Position numbers and translations under genes: made by a program. The notes under the pieces are model-generated. The model saw nothing but the letters and a program-made list of their open reading frames with translations. It did no database searches and was not told where the DNA came from. Below, in pieces: positions 16,201-27,800 of a stretch of 64,000 bases of DNA (positions are counted from its first letter, which is position 1; each line of letters starts with the position of its first letter). Source of the DNA: a virus; the IMG/VR virus record IMGVR_UViG_3300035694_000001, positions 1 through 64,000 of that record; one strand, written 5' to 3'.

Positions 16201-16495
16201 GCGTTATCGCAAAGAAGCAGAGATCTCGCCTTTTGAGCTGGAAATCGAAGAGGGCCGAGTTATCTCTATCCCGGCGCCCGATGGCGATACGGTTCTAGAT
16301 TTAGCTGAGATTCCGCTCCAAGAGCCCCGGCGCATGCTTCGATTACTCCTCGGTGACCAATACGAGGAAGTGATCGGCATCGTCGGCAAGGACCCGTCAG
16401 GAGTGTTGCCGGCGCTCACGGCTGATATGCTCAAGCACTTCAAAATCGGGCAGTTGATGAATGCACCGGGGGGATCAAGGGCGTTGCCACGCTGA
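16181..16495 (+). CDS. Tail assembly chaperone, short product
   Basis: A 104-residue protein starting at GTG 16181. Gene pairs with a frameshift at this position, between tail tube and tape measure, encode the gpG/gpGT-type chaperones that coat the tape measure during tail assembly. The segment LDLAEIPLQEPRRMLRLLLGDQYEEV fits the family. The short form ends 21 bases after the slippery site. Confidence 0.85.
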   Translation: MAAYKLERYRKEAEISPFELEIEEGRVISIPAPDGDTVLDLAEIPLQEPRRMLRLLLGDQYEEVIGIVGKDPSGVLPALTADMLKHFKIGQLMNAPGGSRALPR

Positions 16496-16929
16496 TAGAA
16501 AAGCATGGCAATGCCATAGAGTATGACCTTCGGCATGAGCTGAGTATTGATCTGCGGGATTATATCCTTGGTGAGCGCCCTTGGGCTCAGCTGCACAGAT
16601 TCTTAGAACGCCTCCCCCGGCATTCTCACTTCCATGCTTCGGTGATGGCGGATGGCGATTCGGTAGCTGAGATGCTGCGCCGGTCCGGCGGAAAGGATAG
16701 TAGGTCGTTTGGTCTTGTCGGCTGGACATATGAGCGTGAATTACTGACGCTTATCGTGGATGTACTAAATCAGCTGCACGCAACGATCGTGCAGGCTAAC
16801 TCAACAGATGGTAAAAGACCGGCAGTCGAGATGCTGAAACGACCGGTTACGGCTCTTAACAAAATTGAAGCTCAGCAAACAGCACGAGATCACCAAGAGC
16901 GTGTTGCAAAGTTCCTGCCTAGGGGGTGA
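16181..16929 (+). CDS. Tail assembly chaperone, -1 frameshift fusion
   Basis: A -1 shift at GGGGGGA (16468-16474) joins the short chaperone to a second frame that has no plausible start of its own near the junction and stays open to 16929. This gives a product of about 249 residues. The extension contains EYDLRHELSIDLRDYI and a charged C-terminus (TARDHQERVAKFL), as in gpGT proteins. Such fusions bind both tape measure and tube protein. Confidence 0.85.
16468..16474 (+). promoter_or_regulatory. -1 ribosomal frameshift slippery site
   Basis: GGGGGGA is in the exact X XXY YYZ phase (zero-frame codons GGG 16469-16471 and GGA 16472-16474). The -1 frame from here is open through 16929. Position in the tail chaperone gene matches the conserved siphovirus frameshift. 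Confidence 0.85.
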
Positions 16930-16932
16930 GCT

Positions 16933-16972
16933 AAAGATATGCCAGACTACAATGTAGGTTCGGCATATCTTT
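16933..16972 (+). repeat. 11-bp perfect inverted repeat before the tape measure gene
   Basis: AAAGATATGCC (16933-16943) pairs with GGCATATCTTT (16962-16972). The loop itself has an inner CTACAATGTAG dyad, so a stacked hairpin is possible. No T-run beyond TTT. It lies 13 bases before the tape measure start and could attenuate transcription or tune translation. Confidence 0.6.
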
Positions 16973-16985
16973 GAAGTAGCTCTCT

Positions 16986-19900
16986 GTGCTTCCCGATATG
17001 TCGACGTTCGGGGCCAAGGTTAGGGAGGAGTTAGCTAAAGATAATTTTGATGTCGCGGTCACGATCAAGCCGGATACATCAGGCACAGGTAGTGCTGCCA
17101 CTGCAGGTGCCGAGTATGGTGACGCATTCGGTCAGGCGGCCCGCAAGGGCATTGAGGCAGCGCTTAAGGATCTTCCTAACCCATCTATCGACGCGGATAG
17201 TTCGCCGGCTGAGCGCAAGATAGCTGAGCTGCGGACTGAGCTGGAAGATCTCAAAGACAAGAAAATTGGCGTTGATATCACCGCCGATGAAGTGCTGGCC
17301 AAAGTTGCCGAGATCAAGGCAGCTCTCGAAGACATGGCCAAGGACAAAAAGGTAGACATCGCAGTCCGAACGGATGCGGCAGCTGCCTTCGCCGACCTGG
17401 CAGCCGTGAGCGCCGAGGCTGACGCGCTTGATGGCAAAGATGTTCGGTTGAAGGTTACCGATGATGGCTCGGCCAGCAGCACAAAGAACGATATCAATGC
17501 TTTGATGACTGCGGGCATTGCCCTTGGTCCTGCCATCATTCCAGTAGCTGCCGCTGTTGCGGCCGCGTTAGCCGGCATCGGTACCGGCGCCGTTCTCGGT
17601 GCTGCGGCTTTTGGTACCGTGCTGCTGGCTACCCACGGAATTAGCACAGCTGTCACTGACCTCACGACTGCTCAGCAGCAGCAGGGACAGAATGCAACAC
17701 AACTCGCCGCTCAGCAACTCTCTGCCGCTAATAGCGTTTCATCCGCTCAGGATGGCGTGCGTAATGCCATTACTGGTGTGGAAGACGCGGAGCGCTCGGC
17801 GGCTATTGCTAATCAGCAAGCGGCTGAGCAAGTAGCAAATGCTGAGCGGTCAAAGCAAGACGCGATTACTTCTGCGGGAATCGCTATTCAAGGCGCTTTA
17901 CAGTCTGAGAGCAGCGCAGAGCAAGCCCTCGGAAACGCAGAGCAACAAGAGCAAGTAGCACAAGAATCTCTCACTCTGGCCCGGCAGTCTGCGCAACGCC
18001 AAATAGAATCGCTCACACTGGCTGTCGAGGATGGTGCGCTAGCTGAGCGCCAGGCTCAGCTGAACATTCAATCAGCCAAGCAAGCTCTTGATACTGCCCT
18101 CGCTAACCCAACCGCCACAATACTGCAGCGGCAGCAGGCACAACTCACCTATGACCAAGCCGTTCAGCAGCTCACGGACGTTCAGGCCCGCAATGCGAAT
18201 AACGCACAGGATAAAGCCGCTGCGGACGCTGCTGGGGTCAATGGCTCCCAGCAGGTACAGGCTGCGCAACGAGGCGTTGTCTCGGCTACTCAGGCGGTAG
18301 GCAACGCGCAAACGGCCTTGGCCACGGCGCAGCAAAATGTTGATCAAGCTCGGGCCAAGGGTGCTGAGCAGATCATGGTGGCACAGCAGGCCTTGACCGA
18401 CGCCGAGGCGAAGCAGGCGGAGACTGCACGGGCTGGGGCTGAGAGCGTTACCAAAGCGCAAGAGGCTGAGGTATCAGCTAACCGGGCACTGGCCGGCGCG
18501 CTGGCGCAGCAGGCGGCTCAGCAGGCCACGGTATCTAGCTCGGCGCAGAAGCTCGCCCAGGACATGGCTAACCTCTCGCCGGCTGGCCAGCAGTTCGTGT
18601 ATTTTGTGCATGACTCCCTTGAGCCGAAGGTCAAGGAGTTGCAGGCGACGGCCCAGCAGGGTTTATTGCCTGGGGTTGAAGCGGGTCTGCAAGCTATGTT
18701 TCCGGTATTCCCTGAGATCAATGGTCTCATCGGCACGGTATCGACCTCCATAGGAGACATGGCGCGCCGAGCGGGACAGGCGCTTAATGATCCGTTCTGG
18801 CATGGGTTCATCGCGTTCATCAATGGCGAAGCAGGGCCGAGTTTTAAGATCTTCGGCTCGGTCCTCGGCAATTTTGCTCAAGGTGGCGCGGCTATCCTTG
18901 AAGCATTTAAGCCGGTGTGGGACCAGATGGGCGCTGGGGTACTGGGCCTATCCCAAAGGTTCGCTGATTTCAGCAAGAACATGGGCCAAAATACACAGTT
19001 CCAAGCTTTCTTGGCCTATGTGAAAGAAGAAGGCCCCAAGGTTGTTGCATTCCTAGGTGATCTCATTACAGCGTTTGTGCACCTAGGACAATCCCTCGGC
19101 CCGGTAGGCGGAATTGTCCTCACAGTAGTGGATTCTTTCGTCAAGTTCATTGCATGGATTCCTACCCCGGTGCTTGGGCCGTTGGTCACTGCTTTGTATC
19201 TCGCGTACTTGGCTTACTCGGCTCTCAAAATTATCGAGAATGTCAATACGTTTATCAAAGATAATACGTTGATCACGAAAGCTAGCGAAGCGGCTCAGCT
19301 AGCATGGAACACAGCCGGCGCAGCTGGCGCGTACGTGATGGGGGCTATTCGAGATAGCACCCTCCTTGCTACCGTGGCGACTTACGCGCAGAGTGCCGCG
19401 TCGGGAATTGCTACGGCCGCTCAGTGGCTGTGGAATGCAGCCATGGATGCTAACCCCATTGGGGTTGTGATCCTTGCGTTGGCGGCCCTCGTTGTTGGAG
19501 TGGTCTACTGCTATACCCACTTCCAAACATTCCGAGATATTGTTGTTGATGTTTGGACAGTGATTAAAGACATCATAGAGGCGGTGTGGAATTATACTAT
19601 TCGCGTTATCTTTGACGAGATAAATGCGGGTTTGCGCATCCTCGATGACGCGTGGAATGTGTTTCTTGGCGTTGTCCGGCTGGTTTGGGACGGCATCAAG
19701 GTTGTGTTCGATGCACTAACTGGTAACTGGCAGGGCGTTGTTAACGCTTTCAATGACGGCATGAACACTCTGCAAACCATCTGGAACCGGCTTGTTGACA
19801 TCGCGAAAACTCCAGTTAATTTCGTTATTGACACCGTCTACAATCACGGCATCGTGCCCGTGTGGAACGGGATTGCCGGGGTCTTCGGGCTAGGCACCCT

Positions 19901-20885
19901 GCCGCCGGCAGCTCTGCTGGCCGAGGGTGGCGTGCTCCCAGGCTATGCCCCTGGTCGCGACACTGTGCCGGCCATCCTCTCAGCTGGAGAGGGTGTGCTT
20001 GTACCTGAGGCAGTGCGCGGGCTAGGCGCTGATTTCGTGCACACGGCAAACTCACACTTCTCAGGAGGACGAGCAAACTCACGAGGAGTCACGCACTTTG
20101 CCGGCGGTGGCATCGTCGGCACTCTTGCCAGCATTGTGGCTGACCCTGTGGGATCGATCAAGAGTTTGTTCAGCAATGTTACGAGTGCGGTTATTCCGGG
20201 CTCTGGTTTGCTGCACCAAGCTTTGGTGGACATCCCAGGCAAGATCATTGATGCGATAACAGCCAAGGCCAAGAATCTCGTTACCTCGATCGGCTCGGCA
20301 TTCAGCGCTGCTTTCACCGGAAGCCCAGACCTGGCAGGATGGATTGCACAAGCGATCAGCCTTACCGGGGTTCCTGGGTCCTGGGCTGGGCCGCTGAGTG
20401 TGCTTATCGGTCGAGAATCTGGCGGTAACCCGAACGCTATCAACCTCTGGGACAGTAACGCAGCGGCAGGGCACCCATCGCAAGGGTTGATGCAGACCAT
20501 TCCGGGCACATTCATGGCCTACCACCAAGCCGGCACGAGCTTTAACATTCTTGATCCTATCGCGAACATTGCGGCAGGTATCAATTACATCAAAGCTCGG
20601 TACGGTGACATTTTCCATGTGCAGCAAGCCAATCCGAACCTACCCCCGCAAGGGTACGACTCGGGAGGCTGGCTGCCGCCTGGTATCACCATGGCATACA
20701 ACGGGACAGGCGCGGCCGAAAGAATTTTGACTGCACCGCAGTATCAAGCACTCTCAACGGCAGCGCAAGGCAGTGGACAGCAACCTATCAATGTCAATGT
20801 GTACCCACGGGCTGAGCACTCCGAGGCGGACATTGCTGACATGGTGGAACGCCGGCTTTCTTTTGCTTTGCGGGCCGTGACGTGA
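16986..20885 (+). CDS. Tape measure protein with transglycosylase domain
   Basis: A 1299-residue protein, the longest in the window. GTG 16986 and ATG 16998 are both possible starts. It has a helical N-terminus, a Gly/Ala hydrophobic region (about residues 175-220), a long Gln/Ala-rich coiled-coil region (about 225-530) and further hydrophobic segments. A lytic transglycosylase-like domain near 1120-1230 carries the SLT-type [13 protein letters not shown] and [10 protein letters not shown] motifs. It sets tail length and probably opens peptidoglycan during DNA entry. Confidence 0.92.
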   Translation: MLPDMSTFGAKVREELAKDNFDVAVTIKPDTSGTGSAATAGAEYGDAFGQAARKGIEAALKDLPNPSIDADSSPAERKIAELRTELEDLKDKKIGVDITADEVLAKVAEIKAALEDMAKDKKVDIAVRTDAAAAFADLAAVSAEADALDGKDVRLKVTDDGSASSTKNDINALMTAGIALGPAIIPVAAAVAAALAGIGTGAVLGAAAFGTVLLATHGISTAVTDLTTAQQQQGQNATQLAAQQLSAANSVSSAQDGVRNAITGVEDAERSAAIANQQAAEQVANAERSKQDAITSAGIAIQGALQSESSAEQALGNAEQQEQVAQESLTLARQSAQRQIESLTLAVEDGALAERQAQLNIQSAKQALDTALANPTATILQRQQAQLTYDQAVQQLTDVQARNANNAQDKAAADAAGVNGSQQVQAAQRGVVSATQAVGNAQTALATAQQNVDQARAKGAEQIMVAQQALTDAEAKQAETARAGAESVTKAQEAEVSANRALAGALAQQAAQQATVSSSAQKLAQDMANLSPAGQQFVYFVHDSLEPKVKELQATAQQGLLPGVEAGLQAMFPVFPEINGLIGTVSTSIGDMARRAGQALNDPFWHGFIAFINGEAGPSFKIFGSVLGNFAQGGAAILEAFKPVWDQMGAGVLGLSQRFADFSKNMGQNTQFQAFLAYVKEEGPKVVAFLGDLITAFVHLGQSLGPVGGIVLTVVDSFVKFIAWIPTPVLGPLVTALYLAYLAYSALKIIENVNTFIKDNTLITKASEAAQLAWNTAGAAGAYVMGAIRDSTLLATVATYAQSAASGIATAAQWLWNAAMDANPIGVVILALAALVVGVVYCYTHFQTFRDIVVDVWTVIKDIIEAVWNYTIRVIFDEINAGLRILDDAWNVFLGVVRLVWDGIKVVFDALTGNWQGVVNAFNDGMNTLQTIWNRLVDIAKTPVNFVIDTVYNHGIVPVWNGIAGVFGLGTLPPAALLAEGGVLPGYAPGRDTVPAILSAGEGVLVPEAVRGLGADFVHTANSHFSGGRANSRGVTHFAGGGIVGTLASIVADPVGSIKSLFSNVTSAVIPGSGLLHQALVDIPGKIIDAITAKAKNLVTSIGSAFSAAFTGSPDLAGWIAQAISLTGVPGSWAGPLSVLIGRESGGNPNAINLWDSNAAAGHPSQGLMQTIPGTFMAYHQAGTSFNILDPIANIAAGINYIKARYGDIFHVQQANPNLPPQGYDSGGWLPPGITMAYNGTGAAERILTAPQYQALSTAAQGSGQQPINVNVYPRAEHSEADIADMVERRLSFALRAVT

Positions 20886-20904
20886 GGGAAGGTGGGATTT
20901 AAGC

Positions 20905-21831
20905 GTGACGTTTCCTATCTTCCCCACAGTCACTCTCGATGGGCAGACGTGGTTGTTTCGAGTGGAGGGTGGCCCCCTGCCTCTCGACGCTAACGGCGTG
21001 GAGTGGATCTTAACCAAGTTCGATGGCTGGGGCGGCCGGCCAGCCCCACGCACCGCGCGCACTGACCGGCAGGGCCACTCGGGGTCTTTCCGCTCAGCGG
21101 CCTACACAAGCCCGCGCATCATGAACCTAGAGGTTGTGGCCACCGCGCCCAGCGTCGCGGCCATGCGAGCGGCTGAGACTGCTATGGCCGCCATCTGCTC
21201 TGACGGAGCGAAGCTCTACGAGATGGCGGTCTCTGAATCCGGCTCTGCCCTCTCGGTCTTCATTGAGCTGGACGACGCAACACTGACCACGCCGCGTCTG
21301 TGGAATCAATCCGTGTTCAGCTTGCGTGTCGCTGCCCCGGATCCCCGCAAACATGATTCATCGTGGCAGAGCCCCATCGGTAACCTGGGAGTCGCGCCGA
21401 CCGGCGGCGCAGCGTTCGCCACTCCTGGTTTGGTTTTCTCGTCGTACGTCGACTACGGCACGCCCGGTGTGCCCTCGGCAGTGACAGTACATAACGCGGG
21501 CACCACGGTTGCGCATCCGTTGTTTGTTGTCGCTGGCCCAGTGGCGACAAACTGGCAGATAGCTGACATCACTAATGGAACCATCATTACGTACACTAAG
21601 GCGCTGGGGCCGACTGACGTCGTAACCATTAACAGTGATGACTTTGTGGCTCAAGGCTTCCCGGGGCATGGAGTGTACCTCAATACCACTAACAACCAGC
21701 GCTCCTCACTGCTAACCCCCGGCGGCTGGCCGTATGTGCTGCCTGGCCAATCAGTTACCTACAATTTGCGATCAACCGCATACTCACCGGCAGCTTCCAT
21801 GACGGTAAATCTTAGATCGGCATGGAACTGA
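20905..21831 (+). CDS. Distal tail protein (Dit-like minor tail protein)
   Basis: A 308-residue beta-rich protein, starting at GTG 20905. The N-terminal region (WLFRVEGGPLPLDANGVEW), followed by PRTARTDRQGHSG, is the usual actinophage pattern for the protein downstream of the tape measure. The C-terminal region looks like a jelly-roll ending in VTYNLRSTAYSPAAS. It forms the hub at the tail tip. Confidence 0.8.
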   Translation: MTFPIFPTVTLDGQTWLFRVEGGPLPLDANGVEWILTKFDGWGGRPAPRTARTDRQGHSGSFRSAAYTSPRIMNLEVVATAPSVAAMRAAETAMAAICSDGAKLYEMAVSESGSALSVFIELDDATLTTPRLWNQSVFSLRVAAPDPRKHDSSWQSPIGNLGVAPTGGAAFATPGLVFSSYVDYGTPGVPSAVTVHNAGTTVAHPLFVVAGPVATNWQIADITNGTIITYTKALGPTDVVTINSDDFVAQGFPGHGVYLNTTNNQRSSLLTPGGWPYVLPGQSVTYNLRSTAYSPAASMTVNLRSAWN

Positions 21832-22226
21832 TGAGGCCCCACAGGCATCCTGCGAATATCGCACTGCATGACCGGAAGAGCCGAGTAGATGCGGCAGTCG
21901 GGCGATTCGTGGTGTACTTCGGTTCATTAAAGTTCATCACACAGCAGACATTGATAATCATTCTATGGATCGCAGCTAATATACTCGGCATCATTCGCCA
22001 CTGGGATCCTTATCCCTTCATCCTTTTGAACCTTGTCTTTTCTACTCAGGCAGCGTACGCAGCCCCGTTAGTGTTGATGGGTCAGAATAGGTCAGCTGAG
22101 CATGACCGGCTCCGTGCGGAAGAATCGTTTGCCACCACGAACAAGACGCTAATGGAGCTAAGTCAACTCCGAGCTGAGCATGCCGAGTTCCGGGCCGAGT
22201 TGACGGCTCTCCTGAAGGGAAACTAG
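21822..22226 (+). CDS. DUF1003-family membrane protein inside the tail operon
   Basis: A 134-residue protein with two transmembrane segments around FITQQTLIIILWIAANILG and the conserved core DPYPFILLNLVFSTQAAYAAP followed by LVLMGQNRSAEHDR. That core defines DUF1003, a bacterial inner-membrane family of unknown function. A helical tail follows. It overlaps the distal tail gene by ten bases, and the next start shares its stop. A host-type membrane protein here is unusual; it may act during infection or assembly at the membrane. Confidence 0.85.
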   Translation: MELMRPHRHPANIALHDRKSRVDAAVGRFVVYFGSLKFITQQTLIIILWIAANILGIIRHWDPYPFILLNLVFSTQAAYAAPLVLMGQNRSAEHDRLRAEESFATTNKTLMELSQLRAEHAEFRAELTALLKGN

Positions 22227-23413
22227 TGGCTAATATCTCACCGCATCAACAGCCGGGGTATGTCGATAAAGACACCACCAATAACAACGGTGATACCGCT
22301 CAGGCGTTCCGCTACGCGGCAGGGGCTCTTGCCCAACCAGCTCCCCTTCAAACTTTCCAGTGGGCATCCGGTATCTTTCCTGGTGACTCGAACGCAGCCG
22401 TCATTACCGACTACCAAACCACCCAAGCGAGCCCCTCGGCTAACATGACAGTGCTCGTGCAACCTGGCCAGCTCATCGTTAACCGCTCTTCCGGTGGCCC
22501 CTATATCGGCACAAGCAACGCGGCCTTTTCTGTCACAATCCCAGCCTCGAATACCAATCCGCGCATTGACTATGTGATTATGCGTGTGCGTGACCTCGGC
22601 ATTGACGGAGTCAGTCTGGCCGTGCGGACCTATGACGCGGTCGTGCTATCTGGGACGCCCGGCGGCAGCCCAGCTGAGCCGGTTGGCCAGCTCACCGACG
22701 GAGATATCGTCCTTGCTGCTATCACGGTGCGCGCGAACACCACAAGCATCCTTAACTCAGACATCTCTGATCGACGTCTCTTCGTGGCGGCTCAGGGCGG
22801 CATTTACCCGATGTCGGCGAACGATACTCGGGTAGGCGCCTACCCTGGGCAAGTCCGATACAACATGAATACTGGTAACTACGAGGGATGGAATGGTTTA
22901 GCTTGGGTGATCATCGCATCCCCAGCTGTGTGGTCCTCGTGGTCGCCGACGCTGCATTATAACGGTGCTGGTGGCATCGGAGCTGGGACGGTCAACCTCG
23001 GTACCGGCGGTACCGTTGTCGGGCGTTACATGCAGCAAGGCAAATTACTCAACATTGCTTACACCTTCACCTGGGGATCTACCGGGTTTAGTGCGGGGGC
23101 CGGCCCAATCAACTGCTTGCTGCCACCCGGATACACTTCGCGAAACCTCGGCGAAACGCATGTGCCGTGTATGTGGTACTCCGGCTCGGTTACCAAGACC
23201 GTGTGGTCTGGCTTGGCTTACATCGGGCCGAACAGTAACGGCCTTAGCCCTCGTTTCCCAATCGGGCCTGGCAATCCAAGCATCTGGGAACTAGCGACTC
23301 AAGGCTATGGCGGAGTGACCGGCGTAGGCACGGGCACGCCGAATATAGCGGGCGCATTCAGTGATGGGCCAGCAGCAGTGCTGTCCATCATGGGAGCAAT
23401 CGAAATCCAGTAG
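22226..23413 (+). CDS. Minor tail protein / tail fibre
   Basis: A 395-residue protein starting at GTG 22226. The N-terminus has the baseplate-fibre style with NPRIDYVIMRVRD, the hallmark of proteins that link fibres to the tail tip. The Gly/Thr/Ser-rich C-terminal part (from about 225) looks like a receptor-binding beta structure. It ends before the endonuclease VII gene. Confidence 0.7.
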   Translation: MANISPHQQPGYVDKDTTNNNGDTAQAFRYAAGALAQPAPLQTFQWASGIFPGDSNAAVITDYQTTQASPSANMTVLVQPGQLIVNRSSGGPYIGTSNAAFSVTIPASNTNPRIDYVIMRVRDLGIDGVSLAVRTYDAVVLSGTPGGSPAEPVGQLTDGDIVLAAITVRANTTSILNSDISDRRLFVAAQGGIYPMSANDTRVGAYPGQVRYNMNTGNYEGWNGLAWVIIASPAVWSSWSPTLHYNGAGGIGAGTVNLGTGGTVVGRYMQQGKLLNIAYTFTWGSTGFSAGAGPINCLLPPGYTSRNLGETHVPCMWYSGSVTKTVWSGLAYIGPNSNGLSPRFPIGPGNPSIWELATQGYGGVTGVGTGTPNIAGAFSDGPAAVLSIMGAIEIQ

Positions 23414-23465
23414 TTTTGACTACCCTGTGTTATACCAGCGAAGGTCGTTGTAGTACACTTAGATC

Positions 23466-24227
23466 ATGACCAGAGCTAATAGCGACTTCTACACCTGCTT
23501 GAGCTGCGGAACCAGTCGAACTGGTGACGAGATGAGATACCCTGGTAAAACAAAGGGCATGCCACGGATGGTATGCCAAGTTTGTTGTCTAGCACGCCCT
23601 GATCAAGCATGGTGTAATGGGCATCGAACATTCCATCTTAAAAATCAGTTTCACACAAATAGAAAACGACCTGAGGGTGTCACCGAATCATGTAAAATTG
23701 TGTTGACGATTCATCAGTACAATTATCGTCATGGATACCAGTCTGATATTAGACTTCGCACTTGTATGATCTGCAAGGAGAACAAACATCCTTGTTCGTT
23801 TCGCGGCGGGATAAACAAGCGGTACATATGCACGATTTGCTCAGAGGGCCATCCTGGAAAATCTTGGTGTGTTGGGTGTGAAGATTGGGGTCCTTTAGAT
23901 TGGTTTGAAATAAGTTCCCGGCGTAATCCTATGTCATGGTGTGCTTTGTGTTGGGCTCTTCGCACACACAACACAGATCTAAAAACTGTACTAGCTCGGC
24001 AAGGATCTGTAAAACCTGACTGCGCCGTTTGTAGCCTAAACGACCGGCGTTGTCTTTGTGTAGATCACGATCATCGTTGTTGTCCCGGAGATCGATCATG
24101 TGGAAAATGTGTGCGAGGTTTATTATGTCGAACTTGCAATCGCATCGAGGGTTTGTTAGGAACCACATCTAAAGCAACTCGTATGCTGGCCTACATGACC
24201 AAGGCGGATGGTGCCTTTGGTGTATAG
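23466..24227 (+). CDS. Endonuclease VII-like homing nuclease
   Basis: A 253-residue Cys-rich protein. Zinc-like pairs (CLSCG, CQVCC, CMICKEN, CTICSEGH, CVGCEDW) precede a C-terminal endonuclease VII fold: CAVCSLNDRRCLCVDHDH, then CVRGLLCRTCNRIEG. Endonuclease VII relatives resolve branched DNA or act as homing enzymes. Visibly more A/T-rich than the fibre genes on both sides, and it separates two tail genes, so recent insertion is likely. Leader differs from the three HNH genes. Confidence 0.85.
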   Translation: MTRANSDFYTCLSCGTSRTGDEMRYPGKTKGMPRMVCQVCCLARPDQAWCNGHRTFHLKNQFHTNRKRPEGVTESCKIVLTIHQYNYRHGYQSDIRLRTCMICKENKHPCSFRGGINKRYICTICSEGHPGKSWCVGCEDWGPLDWFEISSRRNPMSWCALCWALRTHNTDLKTVLARQGSVKPDCAVCSLNDRRCLCVDHDHRCCPGDRSCGKCVRGLLCRTCNRIEGLLGTTSKATRMLAYMTKADGAFGV

Positions 24228-24239
24228 AAACGAGGAATA

Positions 24240-24866
24240 ATGAGCTTCCAGTGGTACCGTCAGGCACCTGTCCACGCTTGGAACCAAGAAATCAAGTTCA
24301 CCGCAGATACGATCAAGGCAACACTACACACAAGCACGTACACCCCATTGCCTGATACCCATGCTTACGTATCCGACCTCAGTAATGAACTGACGACAGC
24401 CAACGGATATACAGTCGGTGGGCTCACGCTGGCCAGCTGCACATGTGCCTACACGGCTGCTAACTCCTGGTCGACTGCTTGGGCTGCGTCGACTGCTTAT
24501 GCGCTGGATTTCGTCATCCGGCCGTCGTCTGGTAATGGGTTTCTGTACCGATGCGCGGTTGCTGGCACGTCGGGCGCCTCGGCCCCTACTTTCCCCACGG
24601 TGGTAGGTACCACGGTCACAGACGGCGGGGTGACCTGGGAATGTGTGGGCTCAGGTGTTGTCGTCTTCAACGCCACATCTCCGAGCTGGGCTACGGCCAC
24701 GTTCGGCCCTTGCAGGTACTTGGTTCTTAGCGATAGGACTCCTGGCACCGCTGCGACGCAGCCGTTGATCGGCTACTTCAACTTCGGTTCAGACAAGACC
24801 GGCCAAGGCGGTGCATTCACTTACAACTTCAATGCACAAGGCATTGCTATGATTTTCGTTCCGTAA
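24240..24866 (+). CDS. Minor tail protein with sugar-binding-like repeat
   Basis: A 208-residue protein. The middle holds the W-x-ASTAYALDFVIRPSSGNGFLYRC pattern with later DGGVTWECVGSG, found repeatedly in phage tail fibres and resembling small carbohydrate-binding modules. The C-terminal Gly-rich part fits a fibre tip. Probably contacts the cell surface. Confidence 0.65.
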   Translation: MSFQWYRQAPVHAWNQEIKFTADTIKATLHTSTYTPLPDTHAYVSDLSNELTTANGYTVGGLTLASCTCAYTAANSWSTAWAASTAYALDFVIRPSSGNGFLYRCAVAGTSGASAPTFPTVVGTTVTDGGVTWECVGSGVVVFNATSPSWATATFGPCRYLVLSDRTPGTAATQPLIGYFNFGSDKTGQGGAFTYNFNAQGIAMIFVP

Positions 24867-24894
24867 GATGTTTCATTGATGGAAGGAGCCGTGC

Positions 24895-27800
24895 GTGGCT
24901 ACACGGCTCTACTTCAATAACACAGCGGCACCCTACACTCCAACCACTATCCGGGGCACGTGGAGCCTCACTACGGGTGCAGTTACTAAGTTGCTGGGTG
25001 CAGCTCACGATAGCGGGGCGCCTGCCACAGTCGCTGTTGCTGAAACTAATAGTTCCACTACATATAACGTGCTGTGGGGGCGATGGATTTCCGCGCCGGC
25101 AGCAGTTAGCGGAAATCTCTCTGGTGTTGTCTCTTGGGCTGTTGGTGTTAAAGAGTCAAGCCTTAGTGCGCTCGATGTCCTCCGCGTGCACATCTATGTT
25201 ACTACGGGAAGTAGTGATACTCCGCGCGGCACACTGCTAGCTAACTACACCGATACTGTCAGATTCACCACCACCGCTGCCGGTATTTCATCGCTTGACG
25301 TAGCGATCAGCACAGTAGCTGTAACGGCCGGAGACCGCGTTGTTGTCGAGATCGGCTACGAAGCACAAAATAGCTCGACATCTTCATTTACCGGAACGAT
25401 GAACTACGGCGGTAACCAGTTCTTCCGGGACTTGGTTGCCGCCCAATCTTCTGGCAGCCATGGTACCGATCCCACCACAGGCTTTGGTTGGGTGCAGTTT
25501 TCTGACCCTAATAGCGTGCTGGTCGCGGCGCCGACGTCGAGCGCCAACAAGTGCCCTAACCCAGCGGCGAAGACCTACCAGGACTTCTGGTCAACCGTAT
25601 CGGGAACCACCGTCACGCAGCCCGCCGAGACTGGATTCAGTCGTACCACGGGACTGCATATTGTCATGGGCACGGTTGCGTCGCCGACCGATCCGAACAT
25701 CCAACCAGGAATAGCGCCTGCCTCTGCCGGGGAAACCTGGTCATCATACGTTGAGATCAAAGGATCACTCACCTCTCCTGACACCACAACGTGCTGGCTT
25801 AACTTCTTAGACGCTAGAGGCAACTTTCTTACGCCTAACCCGTCGCAGACTATTACGCCGACAAATACTGCGCAGACGGTTATTTTCAACGGATATACAG
25901 CTCCGACTAACGCAGCATCAGTCGGAATATCTGTTGAAGGCACCATGTCAACAGGTGACACGATGGACGTCACTTGTGTTCGATACGATATTGCCGCTTC
26001 CCTCTCGGCATACGCAGATGGCGACAGCACGGGATGGTCTTGGGATAATGCTCTAACTGACGGCGATTCACCGTCACGCCAAAACAACACACCTACCAGT
26101 ATTGCAGGAGATACTTCAAGCGGGCAGCGTTTTAGCGGCCCTACTGGTGCTAACGCTATCGGTGTTGTCACTACAGGAGACACGCCAGCTGCGCACCGCG
26201 CGGCGGGGCCGTCCGGGCTCGGCCCTAATGTGGCGCCTGCCGGCGACTCCCCAGCCGCGCAGCGCAGCGCGGGGCCTGACGGTGGTCTAGCTCTAGGGGT
26301 ATCCCTGACGGATAGCCCCTCAGCGGCTCGCCAGGCCGGCCCTGACGGACTCATGGCCATCGGGGTATCCCTGACGGACAGCCCCTCGGCGCAGCGCTTC
26401 TCTGGGCCCGATGGCGCGGCCGGCGTAGGTGTCACGTTCGGACCTGACACCCCAGGTGCCCAGCGCAGCGGCGGCCCCGATGGCACGGCTGCCATCGATC
26501 TCAGCAGCACGGCTCCGCCCTCGGGGCTGCGCAGTGCTGGGCCTAACGGATCCCTGGCCTTGGGCGTCACCACCACGGACACGCCCTCAGCGGGCCGGTA
26601 CGCCGGCCCTGTGGGCTCCGTATTCGCTGATGTGGGCGGAAGCGTCAGCCTCACCGATACCCCCTCGGCGCGGCGTGTTGCAGGACCGGACGGCGCGCTG
26701 GTGCTGAGCATCGTGCTCGTAGGGGATTCACCCAGCGCCGCACGGTTTGCGGGCCCTGACGGCGTGTTGGCCATTGGTTTCGTACTTACTGACACCCCCT
26801 CGGCCGAGCGCGATGGCGGCCCAGACGGCGTGGTTATCGCGATTCTCAGTGACTCGCCGAGCGGGCTGCGCTTCTATGGGCCTGACGGAGCGATGGGGAT
26901 AGATCTCCCCATTACGGCGGATACACCCTCGGCGCCCCGTTGCGCCGGCCCTGTCGGGCTTGTGGGTATCGGCATCGGGGCCGATGTCATTGCGGGCACG
27001 GCCGCCCCTTCAGGATCTCGCTATGGTGGCCCGCTGGGTGAAGTACTGCTGGCGATGTTGCCCAGCCGACCGCCTTATACCCCCTCGGCACCCACAGTGG
27101 CGCCCAGTTACACACTATGGGTGGCCGATACTTGTACTGGCCGGATGCTGTGGGAGCTGCCGGCGGAAACGCTCAGCTGGAATAACAAGCTCAATGATGT
27201 GGGCACGATAACAACATCACTCTCTGTTGAGAGCATCTGGGATGCCCTTTCTGACCAGGACGAGCGAGATCCTCGGATCATGCTTAGAGAGATCCTCAGC
27301 GGTCCTTGGCGATTCTCGTTGGTGCTGAAGTGGGGCAATAACGCAGTTTGGGCAGGGCCTTATCTCACGATGTCTCGGCCGACCCCTCAACATGTTGTCC
27401 TCAACGGTGCCGAGATAGCTAAGATTTTCTCTAAGCGCGCACTTATTAAACCAGGGGCTATCTCAGCAGTAGATCCGACTGCTGATACGTCGTTTGGTCC
27501 GGGCGCAACGAAATCACATGTGGCGGCAGCCTTGGTGAGTCAGGCGCTAACCGGCACAGGTAATAGTCTACCTATCACTGTCACAGATCCGGGCGGCTCA
27601 GGCACCGATGCCCGAGTTTACTACGGATATGACTTGGCATACTACTGGGATCAATTAGTGGCATTAATGGCCGAGGTAGACGGCCCAGAAATCCGGTTTG
27701 ATCCGCAAATTACGCCAGGCTCTGACGGAGATTACGTGTCCTGGGTAATGCAGGTCGGCACCCCTTATCTTGGACGCGATGCAACAACGTGGGTGTTTGA

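Noticed and set aside
25575-26795. A 406-codon leftward open frame opposite the large minor tail gene
   Set aside because: It is the antisense of the GPxG repeat region; its Ser/Pro/Gly composition mirrors the repeat codons. The rightward gene has family support and a ribosome site.
26100-27040. Collagen-like domain in the minor tail protein
   Set aside because: The repeats contain GPDG once per 20-28 residues, not a glycine at every third residue.
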